Below are positions 7,463-12,831 of a DNA stretch of 14,548 bases, one piece after another. The notes below the pieces were generated by a model. The model was not told where the DNA came from. It saw only the letters and a program-made list of their open reading frames with translations, and did no database searches. Origin of the DNA: Paratractidigestivibacter sp963658035 (GTDB taxonomy: Bacteria; Actinomycetota; Coriobacteriia; Coriobacteriales; Atopobiaceae); contig CAVKOL010000053.1 in the NCBI GenBank assembly GCA_963658035.1, positions 1 to 14,548 on the forward strand, written 5' to 3'. Both the position numbers and the translations under genes were made by a program. Numbering within the stretch: position 1 is the stretch's first letter; every line of letters starts with the position of its first letter.

Positions 7463-7536
7463 AAAAACTTCCCCCAACCGTCATCGGACTTCTCGCCAAC
7501 TGGGCGTTTGCGGTCCGTATGTCACGGTTGGGGGAA
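7463..7536 (-). promoter_or_regulatory. Large hairpin plus U-tract between leuA and leuC (attenuator or processing site)
   Basis: Perfect 13-bp arms TTCCCCCAACCGT (7469-7481) and ACGGTTGGGGGAA (7524-7536) enclose 42 nt. In the transcript the inside folds further: CGGAC with GTCCG, and within that CGCC with GGCG around CAGTT. The 3' arm is followed by GUUUUUAUC, as in an intrinsic terminator, yet leuC begins only about 25 nt later. It could reduce transcription of leuC and later genes relative to leuA, or act as a processing or mRNA-stability element. The structure is seen; the function is inferred. Confidence 0.6.
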
Positions 7537-7541
7537 GGTCA

Positions 7542-9077
7542 TTACTTGCCCTGCTTTGAACGGGCGGTCTGAATCATGCGGTTGATGGCGTTGACGTAGG
7601 CCTTTGCGCTGGACACGATGATGTCGGTGTCGGCGCCGCGGCCGGAGTAGACGCTGCCGTCCTCGGCGGTCACGCGCACCGTGACCTCGCCGATGGCGTC
7701 GATGCCGCGCGTGATGGCCTTGACGTTGAACTCCGCGAGGTCGCCGTGAACAGCAACGACCTGGTCAACGGCCTTGTACGCCGCGTCGACGGGGCCGGTG
7801 CCCGTGGCGCAGACCACGTGCTTGACGCCGAGCTCGTCGCTAACAGTCGCCGTCGCCGTGGGCACCAGCGGGTCGCCGCAGGAAACCTGCAGGGCGTCCA
7901 GGGTGTAGATGGCCTTCACCTCGCGGTAGCGCTCCTGGACCATGGACTCCAGGTCCTCGTCGTAGACCTCCTTCTTTTGGTCGGCGATCTCGAGGAAGCG
8001 CGTGTAGATGTCGTCGAACTCCTCGTCCTTGAAGGTGTAGCCCAGCTCGCCCAGGCGGTGGCGCAGCGCGGCGTGGCCCGAGCGCGCCGAGAGGATGATC
8101 TCGGAGCCGGCGGCGCCCACGTCGGCGGGGTCGATGATCTCGTAAGTGTTGCGGGCCTTCAAGACGCCGTCCTGGTGGATGCCCGAGCTGTGCGCGAAGG
8201 CGTTGGCGCCAACGATGGCCTTGTTGGCCTGCACGGTCATGCCGGTGATGCGGCTTACCAGGTGAGAAGCGCGCGTGAGCTCGGGGGTCACGACGTCGGT
8301 GTGGGCGTCCAGACCCTCGCCGTGCATCTTAATGGCCATGACGACCTCCTCGAGCGCGGTGTTGCCGGCGCGCTCGCCCAGGCCGTTGATGGTGCACTCG
8401 ATCTGGCGGGCGCCGTTCTTGACGCCCTGCAGGGCCAGCGCGGTGGCCATGCCCAGGTCGTTGTGGGTGTGGACCGAGATGATGACGTTCTCGATGCCAA
8501 TGACGTTGTCAGACAGGCTCTTGATGCGCGCGCCAAAGTCCTCGGGCAGGCTGTAGCCGGTGGTGTCGGGGATGTTGACCACGGTTGCGCCGGCGTCGAC
8601 GGCGGCCTGGATCACGCGGATAAGGAAGTCCTGGTCAGATCGGCCGGCATCCTCGGCGTAGAACTCGACGTCCTCGACGTACTTCTTGGCGTAGGCGACG
8701 CAGTGGCGGGCGCGCTCGATGCACTCCTCCTCGCTGATGCGCAGCTTGTCGCGCAGGTGGGAGGGAGAGACGCCCAGGCCGGTGTGGATGCGGGGGCGCT
8801 TGGCGCAGGCCAGGGCCTCGGCCGCGCGGTCGATGTCCTTGTCGACGGCGCGGGTCAGGCCGCAGACGGTGCAGGAGTCGCCGGCCAAGCGGCCGATCTC
8901 CTGGACCGAGCGAAAGTCGCCGGGGCTCGAGATGGGAAAGCCCGCCTCGATGACGTCGACGCCCATGCGAATGAGCTGCTGGGCAATGACGAGCTTCTCC
9001 TCGGTGTTCATGGAGGCGCCGGGCGACTGCTCGCCGTCGCGCAGGGTGGTATCAAAGATGTGGATCTTCCTGGTCAT
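7542..9077 (-). CDS. leuA: 2-isopropylmalate synthase
   Basis: This enzyme condenses acetyl-CoA with 2-ketoisovalerate to 2-isopropylmalate, the committed and normally leucine-inhibited step. The 511-aa protein has the HMGL-like TIM barrel with FDTTLRDGEQSPG (8-20; Asp9 metal ligand, Arg13), NIPDTTGYSLPEDFG, and SVHTHNDLGMA, whose two His residues (203, 205) bind the metal. NGLGERAGNTALEEVVMA and SSGIHQDGVLK follow in the usual order. About residues 390-505 form the LeuA dimer regulatory domain that binds leucine. The length matches the bacterial short-form LeuA. The start at 9077 has only weak GGGA before it and lies 82 nt after the attenuator U-tract. It is the first structural gene of the leu cluster, under the leader at 9226-9345. 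Confidence 0.97.
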   Translation of the reverse strand: MTRKIHIFDTTLRDGEQSPGASMNTEEKLVIAQQLIRMGVDVIEAGFPISSPGDFRSVQEIGRLAGDSCTVCGLTRAVDKDIDRAAEALACAKRPRIHTGLGVSPSHLRDKLRISEEECIERARHCVAYAKKYVEDVEFYAEDAGRSDQDFLIRVIQAAVDAGATVVNIPDTTGYSLPEDFGARIKSLSDNVIGIENVIISVHTHNDLGMATALALQGVKNGARQIECTINGLGERAGNTALEEVVMAIKMHGEGLDAHTDVVTPELTRASHLVSRITGMTVQANKAIVGANAFAHSSGIHQDGVLKARNTYEIIDPADVGAAGSEIILSARSGHAALRHRLGELGYTFKDEEFDDIYTRFLEIADQKKEVYDEDLESMVQERYREVKAIYTLDALQVSCGDPLVPTATATVSDELGVKHVVCATGTGPVDAAYKAVDQVVAVHGDLAEFNVKAITRGIDAIGEVTVRVTAEDGSVYSGRGADTDIIVSSAKAYVNAINRMIQTARSKQGK

Positions 9078-9094
9078 GACTGTCCCAATCTGTC

Positions 9095-9113
9095 TTGGCG
9101 CCGGTTTGGCGCC
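9095..9113. repeat. TTGGCGCC direct repeat ahead of leuA
   Basis: TTGGCGCC occurs at 9095-9102 and 9106-9113, 18-36 nt upstream of leuA. Because GGCGCC is self-complementary, the mRNA can form a GGCGCC-AAACC-GGCGCC hairpin near the ribosome-binding region. It may modulate leuA translation or be a protein site; neither is proven. Confidence 0.35.
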
Positions 9114-9159
9114 GCTTATGTAAGAGGAAAGGCAAGCGCGGGCGATGCCGCAAACAAAG

Positions 9160-9201
9160 AAAAAAGTAGCCGTCGCCCAGTTATGCGGGCATACGGCTCA
9201 C
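9160..9201 (-). terminator. Leucine attenuator terminator upstream of leuA
   Basis: In the transcript GU(g)AGCCGU(a)UGCCC pairs with GGGCGACGGCUAC around the loop GCAUAACU, about 13 bp with single bulged G and A. Six U residues follow almost directly (9165-9160). It starts 24 nt after the leader-peptide stop and ends 82 nt before leuA, exactly where a transcription attenuator should sit. Competing pairings upstream are GCGCGC with GCGCGC (9229-9236 with 9204-9210), and GGCU with AGCC plus CAC with GUG (9226-9213 with 9201-9195). The latter would open the terminator stem. Confidence 0.8.
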
Positions 9202-9225
9202 AACGCGCGCAGGTGTCAAGAAAGC

Positions 9226-9345
9226 CTAGCGCGCGGCAGTTAGTAGTAGAAGGTTGTTGTTGGCAAGAAGGCAAGCGCCGCCGAGAAGAGCGTGCGAGAA
9301 CTCGCACATGCTAACTCGATCGTTTGCGACTGCGTGCCGTACCAT
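9226..9345 (-). CDS. leu operon leader peptide (39 aa, leucine-rich)
   Basis: This short ORF starts at the ATG at 9345, with GGGAGGT 5 nt upstream, one of the best ribosome sites in the window. It begins MVRHAVANDRVSMCEF. The later part, ALLGGACLLANNNLLLL, places Leu codons in pairs and then four in a row: CTT CTA CTA CTA at 9252-9241. Eight of 39 residues are Leu. CTA is expected to be a scarce codon at this GC content, which would sharpen the response to charged tRNA-Leu. The stop TAG (9228-9226) is 24 nt before a strong hairpin with U6. By analogy with leu leaders of other bacteria, a ribosome stalled on the Leu run would favour an antiterminator and let leuA be transcribed; fast translation would allow termination. 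A second in-frame ATG at 9309 has no comparable Shine-Dalgarno. Confidence 0.85.
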   Translation of the reverse strand: MVRHAVANDRVSMCEFSHALLGGACLLANNNLLLLTAAR

Positions 9346-9365
9346 GCCAGACCTCCCTGGAATCG

Positions 9366-9436
9366 CGCGCCTCGTGTCGGCGCGGTTTCTCAACTATGCC
9401 ACAGATGTGGCCTGGGCACGGCAACAATTTTGTCAA
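9366..9436 (-). promoter_or_regulatory. Promoter/operator region of the leu leader (tentative)
   Basis: The 140 nt between the C26 hydrolase gene and the leader ORF hold no gene. They contain TTGACA (9436-9431, minus strand), a 14-nt palindrome GCCACAGATGTGGC (9398-9411) touching a -10-like CATAGT (9398-9393), and a hairpin CGCGCC/GGCGCG (9366-9371, 9379-9384). TTGACA and CATAGT are 32 nt apart, too far for one sigma-70 promoter, so no promoter can be assigned firmly. The palindrome is a plausible regulator site. Confidence 0.35.
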
Positions 9437-9486
9437 CGGAGAAGATCGGGCGGGAACGGCAAGTGCCCGGCAGCAGGTAGCCCCGG

Positions 9487-10215
9487 TCACTCCCCCGCCG
9501 CAGCGTGGACAAACGCCGAGAAGACCTGGCGGGCGGCCGCGTCGACGCGATGTGAGAACTCGGGGTGCCACTGAACGGCCCACAAGAAGGCGGAAGCCGG
9601 GCGCCACAAGGCCTCTACCAGGCCATCCGGCGAGACGGCCATGGGCTCCAGGCCCGGCGCCAGGTCGCGGACCGCCTGGTGATGGTAGCTGTTGACGGCG
9701 TGCTCGCCCGCGCCAATCGCCGCAGCCAGGGGCGTCGCGGCCAGCACCTCGACGGTGTGGACCGGCACGTCGTAGGGCGGCTTGCCGTGGTGCTCGACCG
9801 CCGAGGGGCGCTGCGCCGGCAAATCCTGCCACAACGTGCCGCCCAACAGGGCGTTTATCACCTGGATGCCGCGGCAAATCCCCAGCACCGGCAGGTCGCG
9901 CTCGACCGCGCGCGGCAAGAGGGCGGCCTCCATGCGGTCGCGCTCGGGGCAGGTCTCGCCCACCAGGGCCACAGCCGCCGCGCCCTTCTCGCCATAGACC
10001 GCGGGCGAGACGTCCTGGCCACCCGTGATAAGCAGACCGTCGCAGACAGAAAGTGCCTGGTCAAGAAGCTCGACGCCATCGGTCAAGGGCAGCATGACGG
10101 GCACGCCGCCCGCCTCAAGGATGCCCTCGAAGTAGCCCGGCAGCATCCAATAGCTCTCGCGCTGCTCGTCCACCAGGGGCACCACGCCGATGATGGGTTT
10201 TCTCGCCTGAGACAT
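9487..10215 (-). CDS. Gamma-glutamyl-GABA hydrolase-family protein (peptidase C26, PuuD-like)
   Basis: This is a 242-aa class-I glutamine-amidotransferase-fold hydrolase. The start MSQARKPIIGVVPLVDEQ is chosen because GGGGAGGGCGGT directly precedes the ATG at 10215; the 30 extra codons upstream do not resemble the family. Catalytic residues are Cys114 in PVLGICRGIQVINALLGG, and His217 and Glu219 in AVQWHPEFS. LLITGGQDVSPAVYGE (61-76) is the oxyanion strand, and the PuuD-type signature AVNSYHHQAV is present. Family members hydrolyse gamma-glutamyl-GABA in putrescine degradation or remove gamma-glutamyl groups from related amides. No putrescine genes are nearby, so the substrate is uncertain. 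The leu leader follows downstream on the same strand, with no obvious terminator between, so some readthrough is possible. Confidence 0.88.
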   Translation of the reverse strand: MSQARKPIIGVVPLVDEQRESYWMLPGYFEGILEAGGVPVMLPLTDGVELLDQALSVCDGLLITGGQDVSPAVYGEKGAAAVALVGETCPERDRMEAALLPRAVERDLPVLGICRGIQVINALLGGTLWQDLPAQRPSAVEHHGKPPYDVPVHTVEVLAATPLAAAIGAGEHAVNSYHHQAVRDLAPGLEPMAVSPDGLVEALWRPASAFLWAVQWHPEFSHRVDAAARQVFSAFVHAAAGE

Positions 10216-10269
10216 ACCGCCCTCCCCTTTTGCAAAGTCGTTAGCCACAGAGTACCCCACGCAGCGTTT

Positions 10270-10341
10270 CGTGCGGGTAACCGCACGATGCGTCAACCCT
10301 CGCAAGGATAAATATTGGTTATTACGTACATTAGGTACATT
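10270..10341. promoter_or_regulatory. Repeats in the divergent intergenic region
   Basis: Between the C26 hydrolase and the Cof-type phosphatase lies a perfect hairpin CGTGCGG-GTAA-CCGCACG (10270-10287), framed by ACGCA and TGCGT. An AT-rich block beside it has the direct repeat GTACATT (10326-10332, 10335-10341) with 9-bp period. No U-tract follows the hairpin on either strand, so it is not a standard terminator. Both could be regulator sites for the divergent pair. Confidence 0.35.
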
Positions 10342-10364
10342 TTATCTTTGTGAGAAACTCGCAT

Positions 10365-10391
10365 TTGCGCACGTCCGCGTGCCCGTACACT
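10365..10391 (+). promoter_or_regulatory. Candidate promoter of the Cof-type phosphatase gene
   Basis: TTGCGC (10365-10370) and TACACT (10386-10391) are 15 nt apart, slightly short for sigma-70. The start would fall about 30 nt before the ATG at 10428. The -10 is the more convincing half. Confidence 0.35.
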
Positions 10392-10427
10392 CTTCTCAGC
10401 AACCGTCCACAGGCAAAGGAGAGGAAC

Positions 10428-11249
10428 ATGTACAAGCTCATCGCAAGCGACCTTGACGAGACCCTTCTTGACGACGACCACCAGATTCCCCAGCGCGTGA
10501 TCGACGCCGTCCACGCGGCCGAGAAGGCAGGCGCGCGCTTTGTGCCTTCGACCGGGCGGCCCTTTGGCTCGGCCAAGGGCGTGCTCCAGACGCTGGGCCT
10601 TGACGGCAGCGCAGACGACTACGTCTTGTCCTTCAACGGCGGCTGCGTCACGAGAAACGACAGCGACGAGCCCATGACCACCAGTTTCTTGAGCAAAGAG
10701 ACCGCCGAGGCCATCTACCAGGCCGGCCGCGAATACGGCGTCTGCATGCACATCAACACCCTCGACCCCGTCTACCTCTACAACTACGTGCCCGAGGAGC
10801 GCGCCTACATCGAGGGACGCATGAACATCATCGAGACCTTCATGCCCTCCCTTGATTTTTTGGGCAACACGGGCGTCGTCAAGATCATCTACATGTCGCT
10901 TGACATGGACTACCTGCGCCGCATTGAGCGCGAGCTTGCCGAGAAGGGCGTCACAGAGGGTCTGGACGTCTACTACTCGGGCAACCGCTACCTCGAGTTC
11001 AACGCCCCCGGCACCAACAAGGGCGCGGGCTTGGCGCGCCTGGCCGAGCGCCTGGGCATCGACATGAGCCAGACCATCGCCATCGGCGACAACTCCAACG
11101 ACATCAGCATGATTCGCGCGGCGGGCCTGGGTTGCGCCGTGGCCAACGCCACCGACGAGGCAAAGGCAGCGGCCGACTACGTCTGCGAGGCCGACAACAA
11201 CGCCGGCGCCGTCGCCGAGGTCATCGAGAAGTTCGTCCTGGGCGCGTAA
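10428..11249 (+). CDS. Cof-type HAD-IIB phosphatase
   Basis: This 273-aa protein begins MYKLIASDLDETLLDDDHQI; Asp8 is the nucleophile and Asp10 the acid/base of HAD motif I. Motif II is VPSTGRPFGSAKGV and motif IV IAIGDNSNDISMIRAAGLGCAVANA. A C2B cap domain lies between (about 85-190). Length and order are typical of the Cof/YidA group, which dephosphorylates sugar phosphates, pyridoxal phosphate or flavin nucleotides with broad specificity. The ATG follows GGAGAGGAAC; an upstream in-frame extension has no family match. It is divergent from the C26 hydrolase and appears monocistronic. A truncated DUF2975 remnant in the same reading frame directly abuts its TAA stop. The precise substrate cannot be told from sequence. 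Confidence 0.92.
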   Translation: MYKLIASDLDETLLDDDHQIPQRVIDAVHAAEKAGARFVPSTGRPFGSAKGVLQTLGLDGSADDYVLSFNGGCVTRNDSDEPMTTSFLSKETAEAIYQAGREYGVCMHINTLDPVYLYNYVPEERAYIEGRMNIIETFMPSLDFLGNTGVVKIIYMSLDMDYLRRIERELAEKGVTEGLDVYYSGNRYLEFNAPGTNKGAGLARLAERLGIDMSQTIAIGDNSNDISMIRAAGLGCAVANATDEAKAAADYVCEADNNAGAVAEVIEKFVLGA

Positions 11250-11270
11250 GAGGCGCGGCGTCGGCGCTAT

Positions 11271-11579
11271 GCAAAGCGAACCTTCATTTTCGCAGAGTTC
11301 TTTAGGAACCTCACCAAAGAAGCCTCCCCCTTTGGCGGCCGCCAATCATTGCGCCTGATCGCCGCGGCGGTCATGGGGCTTTCCTGCAGGGTTCTCGAAT
11401 CGCTTGTTTCAGTTGGCCCTTTCTCTTCCATCTCGGCAAACATGCCGATTCCCATAGTCAAGACGGCCGACTCGCCCATGTTCTTCTCAGATTTGGCTGT
11501 ATTTTCATTTCTTATTTGTTTTGCGCTGGTCGTTAAATATAGTGCCGCGCTCAAAGAGGACTCGGACTCTTTCCTTTAA
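11271..11579 (+). pseudogene. DUF2975 membrane protein remnant lacking its N-terminal half
   Basis: The 365 nt between the phosphatase and the HTH gene carry an open frame, in phase with the phosphatase stop, reading AKRTFIFAEFFRNLTKEASP then FGGRQSLRLIAAAVMGLS. It ends FFSDLAVFSFLICFALVVKY then SAALKEDSDSFL before TAA at 11577-11579. The SPF..RQS.RL pattern, the late membrane helix and the acidic end of the ALKEDSDSFL type resemble the second half of DUF2975 proteins. Those normally have about four membrane helices and sit directly before a YozG-like HTH gene, exactly as here. No ATG with a Shine-Dalgarno opens this frame and the first helices are missing, so I call it a 5'-truncated pseudogene. 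A very short functional form with a TTG start at 11349 cannot be excluded. The antisense ORF at 11267-11554 looks like its shadow. Confidence 0.6.
11516..11543 (+). promoter_or_regulatory. Candidate promoter of the HTH regulator gene
   Basis: TTGTTT (11516-11521) and TATAGT (11538-11543) are 16 nt apart in a locally AT-rich stretch inside the 3' part of the DUF2975 remnant. A start near 11550 would give a leader of about 65 nt before the HTH gene and could keep it expressed after loss of the upstream half. Confidence 0.4.
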
Positions 11580-11614
11580 ACTGGGGTTATAGCCTTACAG
11601 GGAGAGGAAACGCG

Positions 11615-11875
11615 ATGCCTATTGTCATGAGGCTCGACAGAGTCATGGCCGACAAGAAAATAACCTCGACGCAGCTCGCAAAGCTCATCGGGACCTCAAC
11701 CGTCAACTTGTCAAACATCAAGAACGGCAAGGTCAAAGGCGTGCGCTTCTCGACGTTGGAGGCTATGTGCCAGGTCTTGAAGTGCAAGCCGGGCGACCTC
11801 ATCGACTACGTGACGCCCGAGGAAGCCGCCGCCGAGCACGAGCTGGGCGAGATCACCGAGCGCAACTACAGCTAA
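11615..11875 (+). CDS. Small XRE/Cro-type HTH regulator (YozG-like)
   Basis: This 86-aa protein starts at an ATG after GGGAGAGG. It contains one helix-turn-helix: TSTQLAKLIGTSTVNLSNIK (about 17-36), followed by KVKGVRFSTLEAMCQVLKCK and PGDLIDYV. The layout (early RLDRVMADKKI, NLSNIKNGK recognition helix, RFSTLEAMC and the PGDL end) matches the YozG/YdaS-like group usually paired with DUF2975 membrane proteins. The short acidic tail AAEHELGEITERNYS has no known role. The membrane partner upstream appears truncated, so this gene may be an orphan half of a membrane-protein/regulator pair. A terminator-like hairpin follows 25 nt downstream. Direct target genes are unknown. Confidence 0.9.
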   Translation: MPIVMRLDRVMADKKITSTQLAKLIGTSTVNLSNIKNGKVKGVRFSTLEAMCQVLKCKPGDLIDYVTPEEAAAEHELGEITERNYS

Positions 11876-11899
11876 GCGCACGCTAAATTTCTTCTAACC

Positions 11900-11930
11900 A
11901 GGCCAGTGGCTAGACGCCAACTGGCCTTTT
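11900..11930 (+). terminator. Terminator after the HTH gene
   Basis: AGGCCAGT (11900-11907) pairs with ACTGGCCT (11920-11927), extended inside by GGC/GCC with one bulged A, then TTTT. An alternative stem ACGCCA/TGGCGT (11914-11919, 11930-11935) overlaps it and cannot form at the same time. The U-tract is short, so strength is uncertain. It lies between the convergent HTH and nudC genes. Confidence 0.55.
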
Positions 11931-11940
11931 GGCGTTCAAC

Positions 11941-12831
11941 CTACAGTTGGAGGAAACCCGCCGTGCCGTGCAGGCGAAAGCGCTCGATCATCTCGCCGGT
12001 AAGGCTCACGCGGTCGTCGGTGCGCTCCAGAGGAATCTCGTCACGGGTGAACCAGCGGGCCTCTTTGAGCTCCTCGTGGTCAACCGTGATGGTCGCGTCC
12101 CCGTCGACCTCGCACCAAAAGCCCACCAGCAACGTGTCGGTGAAGCTCCACGGCTGGCTCTTGTAGAAGCGCAGGTTCTTGACCTTAAGGCCGATCTCCT
12201 CGGCCACCTCGCGGCGCACCGTGTCCTCAAGGGGCTCGCCGATCTCGGCAAAGCCGGCGACCAGGGCCCAAAACGCCGTGGTGCGCCCGTTGTAGCGGGT
12301 GAGGGCGATCTTCTCGCCGTCCGCGTCTTGCCTGGTCACGGCACAGATGATGCCCGGGCAAATCTTGGGATAGGTGATTTTGGCGCACTCGGGGCACACG
12401 ATCTCGCGGCTCCTGGGGCCCAGCTTGGTGGGGTGGCCGCAGCGCGAGCAGTAGCGGTTGTCGCGGTACCAGCGGTCGAGCTGGCTTGCGGTAACGGCGG
12501 CAAACAGCAGGTCGACCGGCTCGGCGTAGCGAATCCAGCTCACGGGTTCGTAGGTAAAGCCGCCCGCCACCGTGACCTTCTCGTCCAGGGCCAAAAAGAA
12601 ACGCTGCGAGCCGATGGCAAAGAGATAGGTGACGTTGTCCGGCGCCTTTTGGTAATCGGCCAGGCACGGCAGGTCGAAGGCGTTGCCGTTGGCCCACGGG
12701 TCCTGCCCCGCGCGCGACTTCACCTGTGAGAGGCAGCGGCCGTCCTCGAAGTGCAGGACAAAGTCATTGGCGGCAAGCGCGCAGACCTCGAACTGGTTAT
12801 TAAAGGTTTTATCGCCGATCTCTTGAATCAT
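11941..12831 (-). CDS. nudC: NAD+ diphosphatase / NADH pyrophosphatase (Nudix, NudC-type)
   Basis: This 296-aa protein has NudC architecture: an N-terminal beta domain, a zinc ribbon and a C-terminal Nudix domain. Zinc ligands are Cys128, Cys131 (YCSRCG), Cys146 and Cys149 (VCPECA). The Nudix box is at 193-215: GFAEIGEPLEDTVRREVAEE then IGL, with all catalytic Glu residues. SQPWSF (225-230) corresponds to the NudC SQPW motif that tells NAD(H)-specific enzymes from other Nudix proteins. Such enzymes cleave NAD(H) to NMN(H) and AMP, and in several bacteria remove NAD caps from RNA 5' ends. The ATG immediately follows the transporter stop (TAAATG), so it is the second gene of a two-gene operon. 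The link to the transporter is not obvious. Confidence 0.93.
   Translation of the reverse strand: MIQEIGDKTFNNQFEVCALAANDFVLHFEDGRCLSQVKSRAGQDPWANGNAFDLPCLADYQKAPDNVTYLFAIGSQRFFLALDEKVTVAGGFTYEPVSWIRYAEPVDLLFAAVTASQLDRWYRDNRYCSRCGHPTKLGPRSREIVCPECAKITYPKICPGIICAVTRQDADGEKIALTRYNGRTTAFWALVAGFAEIGEPLEDTVRREVAEEIGLKVKNLRFYKSQPWSFTDTLLVGFWCEVDGDATITVDHEELKEARWFTRDEIPLERTDDRVSLTGEMIERFRLHGTAGFLQL

Noticed and set aside
7440..7499. Longer LeuC beginning at TTG 7499
   Set aside because: The extra 20 residues are encoded by the 3' arm of the inverted repeat and the U-tract, and a good AAGGAGAGG precedes the ATG at 7439.
7537..7560. Tiny ORF MTFPQP overlapping the leuA stop as a second leader peptide
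   Set aside because: Only six codons, none for Leu or another branched-chain amino acid. I keep the hairpin as a finding but do not call this a gene.
9116..9307. 63-aa ORF on the minus strand overlapping the leu leader in another frame
   Set aside because: It starts inside the leader peptide, crosses the terminator hairpin, has no Shine-Dalgarno and no recognisable features.
9078..9345. T-box riboswitch upstream of leuA (GGTCTGGCATGGTACGGCACG resembles part of a T-box)
   Set aside because: The conserved T-box core AGGGUGGNACCGCG is not present, and the same bases form the Shine-Dalgarno and first codons of the leucine-rich leader ORF, which explains the region better.
9431..9436. TTGACA as the -35 of the leu promoter
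   Set aside because: No -10 box lies 16-19 nt downstream; the nearest -10-like CATAGT is 32 nt away.
11267..11554. 95-aa minus-strand ORF between the phosphatase and the HTH gene
   Set aside because: It is antisense to the frame that resembles DUF2975, has no family features and no convincing ribosome site.
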